Part shown: positions 29,031 through 35,778 of the stretch, one piece after another
Numbering within the stretch: the stretch's first letter is position 1
How the letters are laid out: each line of letters starts with the position of its first letter
NCBI GenBank assembly: GCA_900317635.1
Contig: ONHN01000027.1
Coordinates: 1-43,638, forward strand
DNA: 43,638 nt
Direction of reading: 5' to 3'
Origin: an uncultured Prevotellaceae bacterium
GTDB taxonomy: Bacteria; Bacteroidota; Bacteroidia; Bacteroidales; Bacteroidaceae
The notes under the pieces: model-generated
The model's input: the letters and a program-made list of their open reading frames with translations, nothing else
Told to the model about the DNA's origin: nothing
Databases searched by the model: none
Program-made: the position numbers and the translations under genes

Positions 29031-29079
29031 CGTAGTATATATATAATATTGTGTGCTAACGCAAGCTAATGATGATGAG

Positions 29080-29111
29080 CAAAGTTACGTATTTCACAGC
29101 ACACTGCCAAC
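29080..29111 (-). promoter_or_regulatory. Promoter of the mutarotase-like gene
   Basis: On the minus strand GTTG (29108-29111) is followed after 20 nt by TAACTTTG (29080-29087), about 50 nt before the ATG. It is divergent from the kinase promoter. Confidence 0.55.
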
Positions 29112-29164
29112 ATTTTCTTTGCAAATTTTCTTGCCTGCGGCCTTTCTTGTCCATAAGAAAATCT

Positions 29165-29172
29165 TAATTTTG
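29165..29172 (+). promoter_or_regulatory. -7 box of the first deoxynucleoside kinase
   Basis: TAATTTTG matches TAnnTTTG, 23 nt before the ATG at 29196; the -33 element is weak. The leader would be short, about 15-20 nt. Confidence 0.55.
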
Positions 29173-29195
29173 CAGCACCGAAACTTGGGCTTTGT

Positions 29196-29813
29196 ATGTA
29201 CATCACGATTTCAGGAAACATGGGCAGCGGTAAAACCACGCTGACAAATATGCTTGTAGAGCACTACGGCTGGACGCCGCGCATCGAGCAAGTGGACGAA
29301 AACCCCTACCTTGAGGACTACTATCACGACATTTCGCGCTGGTCGCTGAACCTCGAAGTGTTCTTCCTCAAAGAGCGGTTTCGCGACTTGCTGACCATTG
29401 CCCAGTCCTCCGACACAATCATACAAGACCGCTCCATCTTCGAAGGCGTCTATGTCTTTGCAGCCAACAACCACGACATGGGCAACCTCTCCGACCGCGA
29501 CTTTCAAACCTATATGGAGCTGTTCGAGTCGATGATGATGGTGGCAAAGTTTCCCGACTTGATGATTTACCTCCGAGCCAGCGTGCCACACCTCGTGGAG
29601 AACATACAAAAGCGCGGACGCGAATACGAACAAGGCATTTCGCTCGACTACCTGAAAGGACTCAACACGCGCTACGAGGACTTCATCTTCAACCACTACC
29701 AAGGACGCGTCCTCGTCATCGAAGTGGACAACATCGACTTCCAACACCGCCCCGAAGACTTCCGCAACATCATCAACCGCATCGACGCCGAACTCTTCGG
29801 ATTGTTTAAGTGA
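29196..29813 (+). CDS. Deoxynucleoside kinase, paralogue 1
   Basis: A 205-residue cytosolic kinase that phosphorylates deoxynucleosides for salvage (dAdo/dGuo/dCyd kinase family). P-loop GNMGSGKTT lies at residues 8-16. The DRS motif is in IIQDRSIFEG. The Arg-rich lid segment is IQKRGREYEQ. The following gene is a close paralogue. Its TGA stop is itself the first part of a GTGACGAGTGACAAG repeat. Which nucleoside each copy prefers cannot be told from sequence. Confidence 0.9.
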   Translation: MYITISGNMGSGKTTLTNMLVEHYGWTPRIEQVDENPYLEDYYHDISRWSLNLEVFFLKERFRDLLTIAQSSDTIIQDRSIFEGVYVFAANNHDMGNLSDRDFQTYMELFESMMMVAKFPDLMIYLRASVPHLVENIQKRGREYEQGISLDYLKGLNTRYEDFIFNHYQGRVLVIEVDNIDFQHRPEDFRNIINRIDAELFGLFK

Positions 29814-29856
29814 CGAGTGACAAGTTGTCCTATATGTTGCGTTGCCAACGCAACAT
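29811..29856. repeat. GTGACGAG unit at a stop codon plus ATGTTGCG palindrome
   Basis: AAGTGACGAGTGACAAG starts within the last sense codon and the stop of the first kinase gene. It is followed at 29834-29856 by a perfect palindrome (half-site ATGTTGCGTTG, central C). The arrangement is the same as at 26618-26707. Confidence 0.8.
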
Positions 29857-29923
29857 GCTAAGCATCGGCAAAGCCAAACACATGAAACAGCAGAAAGCTT
29901 AAACCCATAAACCCCATCCCACC

Positions 29924-30544
29924 ATGCACATCGCCATTGCTGGAAACATAGGTAGCGGAAAGACCACGCTCACCAAAATGCTCAGTAAGCACTACGGCTG
30001 GATACCGCGTTTCGAACCCGTCGAACACAACCCCTACCTCGACGACTTCTATGCCGATATGCCCCGCTGGTCGTTCAACTTGCAAGTCTATTTCCTCAAC
30101 AAGCGTTTCAAGGAGGTAGTAGAAATCAGCAAGAGCCAGGACGTCATCATTCAAGACCGCACCATCTTCGAAGACGCGCGCATCTTCGCGCCCAACCTCC
30201 ACGAAATGGGCATGATGAGCGACCGCGACTTCCAAAACTACAGCGACCTCTTCGACCTGATGATGTCGCTCGTAGAGTTGCCCGACCTGATGATCTACAT
30301 CCGAAGCAGCATCCCCAACATCGTTTCGCAAATACAGAAACGCGGACGCGACTACGAAAAGAGCATACGCATCGACTACCTGCAAGGGCTCAACAAACGC
30401 TACGAAGAATGGATTGCTGGCTATAAAGGTCACCTCATCATCGTTGATGGCGACAAAACGAAGTTCGAAAACAGCCTCGATGACTTCCGCACCATCACCG
30501 ACATGATCGATGCCAAACTCTTCGGCCTCTTCCCCATGGACTAA
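29924..30544 (+). CDS. Deoxynucleoside kinase, paralogue 2
   Basis: A 206-residue kinase of the same family as the preceding gene. P-loop GNIGSGKTT (residues 8-16), VIIQDRTIFEDARIFAPN (DRT in place of DRS), lid IQKRGRDYEK and a C-terminal AKLFGLFPMD. Much of the length aligns without gaps to the first kinase, so the pair arose by duplication. In lactobacilli, paired kinases of this family act as heterodimers with different specificities; the same is possible but not shown here. The next gene, tadA, begins 24 nt later. Confidence 0.9.
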   Translation: MHIAIAGNIGSGKTTLTKMLSKHYGWIPRFEPVEHNPYLDDFYADMPRWSFNLQVYFLNKRFKEVVEISKSQDVIIQDRTIFEDARIFAPNLHEMGMMSDRDFQNYSDLFDLMMSLVELPDLMIYIRSSIPNIVSQIQKRGRDYEKSIRIDYLQGLNKRYEEWIAGYKGHLIIVDGDKTKFENSLDDFRTITDMIDAKLFGLFPMD

Positions 30545-30567
30545 GACCTCAAACCAAACTCGCAACC

Positions 30568-30999
30568 TTGACCGACACGGACTTTATGCGCTTAGCCCTG
30601 CAAGAAGCACGGCAAGCCGAAGCTGAGGGCGAAATACCCGTAGGTGCCGTTGTGGTATGCAACGGACGCACCATCGCCCGGGCTCACAACCTGACGGAGA
30701 CGCTCACCGATGTCACGGCCCACGCCGAGATGCAGGCCATCACCGCCGCCGCCAATGCCCTGGGCGGGAAATACCTCGACGTCTGCACCCTATACGTCAC
30801 GCTCGAACCCTGCACGATGTGTGCCGGCGCGCTGGGGTGGTCGCAACTGGGCCGCCTCGTCTATGGTGCCTCCGACCCCCGCCGAGGCTTCAGCCTCACA
30901 GCCCCCGAAGCCCTGCATCCCCGCACAGAAGTAACGGCGGGCGTGATGGAAGAAGAATGCGCACAGCTCCTCAAGACCTTCTTCAAAAAGAAAAGGTAA
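30568..30999 (+). CDS. tadA: tRNA-specific adenosine deaminase
   Basis: A 143-residue zinc deaminase that converts A34 to inosine in tRNA-Arg. It has the zinc motifs HAEMQAI and PCTMCAGA and the family segments GEIPVGAVVV and NLTETLTDVTAHAE. The open start is TTG at 30568 (MTDTDFMRLALQEA); an ATG at 30586 (MRLALQEA) is an alternative, but the TTG start better matches TadA N-termini. It belongs to a plus-strand run from the kinases through yraN, with 27 nt to the next gene. Confidence 0.87.
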   Translation: MTDTDFMRLALQEARQAEAEGEIPVGAVVVCNGRTIARAHNLTETLTDVTAHAEMQAITAAANALGGKYLDVCTLYVTLEPCTMCAGALGWSQLGRLVYGASDPRRGFSLTAPEALHPRTEVTAGVMEEECAQLLKTFFKKKR

Positions 31000-31026
31000 C
31001 GAAACGCCGCCCCTACCCTCCCCCTC

Positions 31027-31386
31027 ATGGCTCAACACAACGACTTAGGACGCCTCGGCGAAGACATCGCGCTGGAATACCTCACGCGCAAAGACTATCG
31101 CCTGCTGCAACGCAACTGGCACGCGGGCCACGAGGAAATCGACATCATTGCCGACCATTACGGCGAAGTGGTCTTTGTGGAGGTGAAAACGCGCAGTCGC
31201 GAAGGCCGCTACACCGCCCTCGCCGCCGTCGATGCCGCCAAGCGCGACCACCTCATTGCAGCAGCCCGCGCCTACCTCTTCACCACCCAGCGCGATGCCC
31301 CCTTCCGCTTCGACATCATCACCATCGTGGGCGAAGCGCCACCCTACAAGCTCCACCACTATCGCAACGCCTATCACATAAAATAG
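31027..31386 (+). CDS. yraN: YraN/UPF0102 family nuclease-like protein
   Basis: A 119-residue protein of the UPF0102 family, which has a restriction-endonuclease-like fold. Signatures: LGRLGEDIALEYL at the N-terminus, EEIDIIA with the acidic residues, FVEVKTRS (the E-x-K of the fold) and RFDIITI. Length is typical. It follows tadA by 27 nt and is followed by tRNA-fMet with its own promoter. The biological function of the family is unclear. Confidence 0.88.
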   Translation: MAQHNDLGRLGEDIALEYLTRKDYRLLQRNWHAGHEEIDIIADHYGEVVFVEVKTRSREGRYTALAAVDAAKRDHLIAAARAYLFTTQRDAPFRFDIITIVGEAPPYKLHHYRNAYHIK

Positions 31387-31417
31387 ACCGCACGAAGTAA
31401 AAAAAGTTGCCAAAACA

Positions 31418-31449
31418 TTTGGCTTGTATCAAACATTGTTGTAATTTTG
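31418..31449 (+). promoter_or_regulatory. Promoter of tRNA-fMet
   Basis: TTTG (31418-31421), 20 nt, then TAATTTTG (31442-31449); the tRNA starts 25 nt downstream. Confidence 0.7.
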
Positions 31450-31473
31450 CACCGCAAAACAAAAAACGAACAT

Positions 31474-31549
31474 CGCGGAGTGGAGCAGTTGGTAGCTCGC
31501 CAGGCTCATAACCTGGAGGTCGCTCGTTCGAGTCGAGCCTCCGCAACCA
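31474..31549 (+). tRNA. tRNA-Met (CAT), probably initiator
   Basis: A 76-nt cloverleaf with encoded CCA. The anticodon loop is CTCATAA. The first acceptor position is C facing A72 (CGCGGAG against CTCCGCA), the unpaired 1-72 hallmark of bacterial initiator tRNA. The anticodon stem is CCAGG/CCTGG, so the usual three G-C pairs next to the loop are A29-U41, G30-C40, G31-C39. This departs from the canonical initiator at one pair. Confidence 0.93.
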
Positions 31550-31556
31550 AGACCTC

Positions 31557-31601
31557 AACGCCTTATTTTCCCAACGGAAGTAAGGCGTTCTTCTTTTTTC
31601 A
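31557..31601 (+). terminator. Intrinsic terminator after tRNA-fMet
   Basis: AACGCCTTA (31557-31565) pairs with TAAGGCGTT (31581-31589), followed by CTTCTTTTTTC. The rest of 31602-31753 has a GCCTGCGGCAACTTTTAGC repeat (31645-31663) and no gene. Confidence 0.75.
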
Positions 31602-31753
31602 TACATCGCACTGCATGCGGCAATCGGCGGCAAGCAGGACGCGTGCCTGCGGCAACTTTTAGCCAACAGCAATAAAAGCAGAAACTGACAAGCCCCCTCT
31701 TCGCCTATCATCGCTGACTGCAAAAAATCTTAGAAAAAAACATGGCGCGGTGC

Positions 31754-31784
31754 TTTGCTTTATGGCAAAAATTTTGTATCTTTG
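31754..31784 (+). promoter_or_regulatory. Promoter of hpt
   Basis: TTTG (31754-31757), exactly 19 nt, then TATCTTTG (31777-31784): a perfect match to the Bacteroidota consensus. The ATG at 31813 lies 28 nt further. This promoter also rules out the longer frame starting at 31750. Confidence 0.8.
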
Positions 31785-31812
31785 CGCTTTCAAATTCAAA
31801 AGCACCACCGTT

Positions 31813-32349
31813 ATGCAGACAGTACAGGTTCGGGACAAGCAATTCGCCATTTCCATTCCCGAGGCGAAAATCAGAGAGAGAGTGACTGAAGTTGCAGCCG
31901 AAATAAGCCGCGACTACGAAGGAAAGAAACCGATTTTCCTCGCCGTACTGAACGGTGCCTTTGTCTTTGCAGCCGACCTGATACGAGGCATCACCACCGA
32001 CTGCGAAATCACCTTCACCCGCTTCAGCAGCTACGAAGGCATGGGCAGCACGGGCAACGTGGAGCAGCTCATGGGCATCAAAGAGAGTTTGAAAGATCGC
32101 CACGTCGTCATCGTCGAAGACATCATCGACTCCGGACTGACGATGAAGCACCTGCTCGAAACCGTCAAATCCCTCGGACCGAAAGACGTGCAAATAGCCG
32201 CCCTCCTACTCAAGCCCGATAACCTGCGCGAGAACCTCGACATCAAATACTGCTGCTTCCGCATACCCAACGACTTCATCGTGGGCTACGGCCTCGACTA
32301 CGACGGCGAAGGGCGCAACCTCAGCAGCATCTACACGGTGGTGGGTTAG
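31813..32349 (+). CDS. hpt: Hypoxanthine phosphoribosyltransferase
   Basis: A 178-residue cytosolic purine-salvage enzyme making IMP/GMP from hypoxanthine/guanine and PRPP. The PRPP-binding loop is VVIVEDIIDSGLTM, with VLNGAFVFAADL upstream and IPNDFIVGYGLDY near the C-terminus, all typical. The start is the ATG at 31813, after a perfect promoter. It heads a block with adk and obgE that I recall as common in Bacteroidota. A 111-nt gap with a small palindrome separates it from adk. Confidence 0.93.
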   Translation: MQTVQVRDKQFAISIPEAKIRERVTEVAAEISRDYEGKKPIFLAVLNGAFVFAADLIRGITTDCEITFTRFSSYEGMGSTGNVEQLMGIKESLKDRHVVIVEDIIDSGLTMKHLLETVKSLGPKDVQIAALLLKPDNLRENLDIKYCCFRIPNDFIVGYGLDYDGEGRNLSSIYTVVG

Positions 32350-32386
32350 TGGCAAGCAGCCAGCTTCACCCGCATCGTCCCCACAT

Positions 32387-32405
32387 GTTGCGCTGTTAGC
32401 GCAAC
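32387..32405. repeat. GTTGCGCT palindrome between hpt and adk
   Basis: GTTGCGCT-gtt-AGCGCAAC, preceded by CACAT. It is a variant of the ATGTTGCGTTG palindromes at 26683 and 29834. Confidence 0.6.
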
Positions 32406-32460
32406 CACCCCACAAGCATTCCGCAAAGACTAAGCAACAAACCAACCATATCCCTTCCCA

Positions 32461-33030
32461 ATGAAAAACATCGTTATCTTCGGTGCACCAGGTTCCGGCA
32501 AAGGCACGCAAAGCGACCTCCTTGTCAAGAAATACGGGTTGCGCCACATCAGCACGGGCGACGTGCTTCGCGCTGAAATCAAAAACGGAACCCAACTCGG
32601 ACAAACGGCTAAGGCCTACATCGACAAGGGCCAACTCATCCCCGATGCCCTAATGATAGACATCCTTGCAGCTACCTACGATGCCCTTTGCCCCTGCGAA
32701 GGTGTTATCTTCGACGGTTTTCCCCGCACCATTCCCCAAGCCGAAGCACTGAAGCAGATGCTCGCTGAGCGTGGCACGGAAGTCAGCGTCATGCTCGAGC
32801 TGCAAGTGCCCGACGACATGCTCATCACGCGCCTCGTGGAGCGTGGTAAGGTCAGCGGACGAGCCGACGACAACGAAGAAACCATCAAGGCACGCCTGCA
32901 AGTTTACCACAACCAAACCTCGCCCCTGGCACAGTGGTACGAGCAAGAAGGCAAACGCGTGGCCGTGAAAGGCTATGGCGACATTGCCGACATCAATGCT
33001 GAGCTCTGCAAAGCAATCGACAACGTATAA
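32461..33030 (+). CDS. adk: Adenylate kinase
   Basis: A 189-residue enzyme interconverting ATP + AMP and 2 ADP. Walker A GAPGSGKGT lies at residues 8-16. Others: HISTGDVLRAEI, GVIFDGFPRTIPQA and RLVERGKVSGRADDNEETI followed by a shortened lid without the zinc-cysteine cluster, consistent with the length. The ATG begins MKNIVIFG. It lies between hpt and obgE. Confidence 0.95.
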   Translation: MKNIVIFGAPGSGKGTQSDLLVKKYGLRHISTGDVLRAEIKNGTQLGQTAKAYIDKGQLIPDALMIDILAATYDALCPCEGVIFDGFPRTIPQAEALKQMLAERGTEVSVMLELQVPDDMLITRLVERGKVSGRADDNEETIKARLQVYHNQTSPLAQWYEQEGKRVAVKGYGDIADINAELCKAIDNV

Positions 33031-33061
33031 CCGCACTGCTTTCATCAAACGGACAACACAA

Positions 33062-33136
33062 ATTACACGAGTTTTGATCATCACGAACTACGAGTGAGCA
33101 ACTCCCCCGAAGCGTGACAATCAAAATTCGTGTAAT
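33062..33136 (+). other. Long hairpin upstream of obgE
   Basis: ATTACACGAGTTTTGAT (33062-33078) pairs with ATCAAAATTCGTGTAAT (33120-33136) with one mismatch around a 41-nt loop, within the 139-nt adk-obgE gap. It could be a regulatory or processing structure, or a degenerate repeat. Confidence 0.5.
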
Positions 33137-33169
33137 CTGTATCAATTCGTAACACCCCACTCTTTCTCT

Positions 33170-34327
33170 ATGGAATCCAACTTCGTTGACTACGTGAAGA
33201 TATATTGCCGTTCGGGCAAAGGCGGACGCGGTTCGATGCACCTTCATCGCGCCAAATACATGCCCAACGGCGGGCCCGACGGTGGCGACGGCGGACGCGG
33301 CGGCAACGTCTATCTGCGCGGCAACCACAACTACTGGACCCTCCTACACCTACGCTACGAGCGCCACGTCTTTGCTGGCAACGGGCAACCAGGCGGGAAG
33401 GCACTGCGCCACGGCGCCGACGGCGAAGACCGCTACATCGACGTGCCGTGCGGCACCGTGGCCTACGATGCCGAAACGGGTAAGTATCTGTGCGACGTCA
33501 CCGAAGACGGACAAATCGTCACCCTGCTGAAAGGCGGGCGGGGCGGTAAAGGCAACTGGCAGTTCCGCTCGGCAACCAACCAAACACCGCGCTACGCACA
33601 GCCTGGCGAGCCAATGCAGGAACAGATGGTCGTGCTCGAGTTGAAACTTCTGGCCGACGTGGGCCTCGTAGGTTTCCCCAACGCGGGAAAGAGCACCCTG
33701 CTCTCGGCCCTCTCGTCGGCACGCCCAAAAATTGCTAACTATCCCTTCACCACCCTCGAACCCTCCTTAGGCATCGTCCCCTACCGCGATGCGCGTTCGT
33801 TCGTGATGGCCGACATCCCCGGCATCATTGAGGGCGCTGCCGAAGGCCGCGGACTGGGCCTGCGCTTCCTGCGCCACATAGAGCGCAACTCGCTCTTGCT
33901 CTTTATGGTGCCAGGCGACACGGACAACATCCGCCGCGAATACGAAATCTTGCTCGACGAACTGCGGAAGTTCAACCCCGGCATGCTCGACAAACACCGC
34001 GTGCTGGCCATAACGAAAAGCGACCTGCTCGACGACGAACTCATCGAGATGCTGAGCGAAGACCTACCCTCCGACCTACCCGTCTGCTTCATCTCGGCCG
34101 TGGCGGGCAAAGGCCTCACCGAGTTGAAAGACCTCTTGTGGAGCGAACTCAACAGCGAGAGCAACAAACTGGCAGGCATCACCGAAGGCGGCTCCATCGT
34201 CCACCGCGACCGCGACATGGACGTGTTGCAACACGACTTCTCCGACTGGGAACAAGACTGGGACGACGATGCCGACGACGACGACGAAATCCTCGAATAC
34301 GACCTCGAAGACCTCGAAGAAGCATAA
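33170..34327 (+). CDS. obgE: GTPase Obg
   Basis: A 385-residue ribosome-associated GTPase with roles in 50S assembly and stress control. The glycine-rich Obg fold occupies about residues 1-158 ([28 protein letters not shown]). The G domain follows with GFPNAGKST (G1), NYPFTT (switch I), DIPGIIEGA (G3), TKSD (G4) and SAVAGKG (G5). The C-terminus is a strongly acidic tail ([12 protein letters not shown]...). Start and length are typical of Bacteroidota. Confidence 0.96.
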   Translation: MESNFVDYVKIYCRSGKGGRGSMHLHRAKYMPNGGPDGGDGGRGGNVYLRGNHNYWTLLHLRYERHVFAGNGQPGGKALRHGADGEDRYIDVPCGTVAYDAETGKYLCDVTEDGQIVTLLKGGRGGKGNWQFRSATNQTPRYAQPGEPMQEQMVVLELKLLADVGLVGFPNAGKSTLLSALSSARPKIANYPFTTLEPSLGIVPYRDARSFVMADIPGIIEGAAEGRGLGLRFLRHIERNSLLLFMVPGDTDNIRREYEILLDELRKFNPGMLDKHRVLAITKSDLLDDELIEMLSEDLPSDLPVCFISAVAGKGLTELKDLLWSELNSESNKLAGITEGGSIVHRDRDMDVLQHDFSDWEQDWDDDADDDDEILEYDLEDLEEA

Positions 34328-34548
34328 ACCTTTGCCGCAATAAAAGATAGGGAATAGGCGCAAGAAACTACCCATTTCGGATACGCGCCAAGGGCTTAGC
34401 CCTACCCAATTCATACCTTCGCCAACGTCCCTGTCTTCGCGTTCTTCGCCACTTTCGCGCCTTGGCAGCCTCGCTTTCATCGCCTGAAAGAGATACAAAA
34501 CGCCTTTTTAGAAACTTCAGAAAGTTATCCCACCACCCGCCGCTCCCT

Positions 34549-35265
34549 ATGACAGCCTTTTCCCGCACCCGCCTCCTTCTTGGCCATGAACCCGTTGAGC
34601 ACTTAGCCCTGTGCCACGTCTGCGTGTTTGGCGTGGGCGGCGTTGGTGGCTACGTGGCCGAAGCGTTGGCGCGAACGGGCATTGGCGCACTCACCCTCGT
34701 TGATGCCGACGTCGTTGACGAGAGCAACCTCAACCGCCAAATCATTGCCTTGCGCTCCACCATAGGCCAGCCAAAAGTAGAGATCTGCGCTGCGCGAATA
34801 GCCGACATCAATCCCGCGTGCCGCGTCACACCGCTACAGCTGTTCTACCTCCCAGAGAATGCCGCTGCCGTCAACCTTCAGGCATTTTCCTTCGTGGCCG
34901 ACTGCATCGACACCGTGGCCGCCAAAGTGGAAATTGCGCGCCGATGCGCGGCGCTCGGTGTGCCGCTCGTTAGCAGCATGGGGGCTGGCGGGAAACTCGA
35001 CCCTATGGGCTTCCGCGTTTCCGATATCGCCAAGACGCACACCGACCCGCTGGCAAAAGTGATGCGCCGCAAATTGCGCGACTTGGACATCCCCCACCTC
35101 ACTTGCGTCTGGAGCCCCGAACTGCCCATTCGCCCCAAAACCGTCGCCAACGCCGAGCCAGCCGCCACCAAGACACCCCCACCCTCGTGCGCCTTCACGC
35201 CCGCCGCCGCCGGCCTGCTCATCGCCTCCCACATTGTTAGGAGCCTCATCGGCGAAACACAATAA
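34549..35265 (+). CDS. tcdA: tRNA threonylcarbamoyladenosine dehydratase-like (ThiF/MoeB fold)
   Basis: A 238-residue E1-like adenylyltransferase. TcdA converts t6A37 of ANN-decoding tRNAs to its cyclic form. It has the Rossmann motif GVGGVGGYVAEALARTG, the DADVVDESNLNRQ adenylation segment, DCIDTVAAKVEIA and SSMGAGGKLDPMGFRV. The ATG at 34549 (MTAFSRTRLLLGHE) gives the usual N-terminus; 29 more codons are open upstream but look noncoding. TcdA is preferred over MoeB/ThiF because of the N-terminus and SSMGAGG. A clear terminator follows. Confidence 0.85.
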   Translation: MTAFSRTRLLLGHEPVEHLALCHVCVFGVGGVGGYVAEALARTGIGALTLVDADVVDESNLNRQIIALRSTIGQPKVEICAARIADINPACRVTPLQLFYLPENAAAVNLQAFSFVADCIDTVAAKVEIARRCAALGVPLVSSMGAGGKLDPMGFRVSDIAKTHTDPLAKVMRRKLRDLDIPHLTCVWSPELPIRPKTVANAEPAATKTPPPSCAFTPAAAGLLIASHIVRSLIGETQ

Positions 35266-35282
35266 GCCGTCTATAAACGCTG

Positions 35283-35321
35283 AAAGCCTTTGCGCAACTA
35301 TTCGTGCAAAGGCTTTTATTT
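35283..35321 (+). terminator. Intrinsic terminator after tcdA
   Basis: AAAGCCTTTGC (35283-35293) pairs with GCAAAGGCTTT (35306-35316), followed by TATTTTA. The stop codon is about 18 nt upstream. Confidence 0.85.
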
Positions 35322-35419
35322 TACTACAACAGCAATAGCATTACCATTTAAGCCTCAAAACTTTACGATGCGGCCTTGAAGTTTCGCTCCAAAGCCTGCA
35401 AACTTTCCCTTCAGCCCAC

Positions 35420-35514
35420 GAAGTTATAAATCTCGGCGGCAAATGTACATTTCTCGGCGGCAAATATATATTTCTCGGCGGCAAATGTACATTTCCCGCC
35501 GAGATTTATAACTT
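35420..35514. repeat. Palindromic element, copy 2
   Basis: Inverted ends AAGTTATAAATCTCGGCGG (35421-35439) and its reverse complement (35496-35514). Inside are three CTCGGCGGC units carrying AAATGTACATTT, AAATATATATTT and AAATGTACATTT, each a perfect 12-bp palindrome. The outer end matches copy 1 at 19279-19375. It lies between convergent tcdA and the gene ending at 35772. The remainder of 35266-35771 holds a terminator, AAGTTT-type repeats and the 22-bp array, and no gene. Confidence 0.85.
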
Positions 35515-35624
35515 TATGGCTTAAGGGGAGAACTTAAAGGGGGGCGCGCAAAACTTAGAAGGGCACCAAAAAAGTTTGAAAAGTATGTAGGGGCGCAGAG
35601 CGGCACGAGGCAACTTTCACAGCT

Positions 35625-35778
35625 CCACTGCGAACATTCATATCAACCACTGCGAACATTCTTATAGCCCACTGTAAACATTCTTATCGACCACAGCAAA
35701 CATTCTTATCAACCACTGCAAACATCCTTATCGACCACTGCGAACATTCTTATTGCCCACTGCAAACATTCTTATAGC
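35625..35778. repeat. Seven-unit 22-bp tandem array
   Basis: Seven uninterrupted 22-bp units with consensus CCACTGCGAACATTCTTAT plus three variable bases (CAA, AGC or CGA). The last unit includes the stop codon of the minus-strand gene at 35772. Units differ at a few positions, so the array is not very recent. The core CCACTGCGAACA also occurs at 20326-20337. Confidence 0.9.

Noticed and set aside
35625-35778. CRISPR array
   Set aside because: The 22-bp units are directly adjacent with no spacers, and no cas genes are present.
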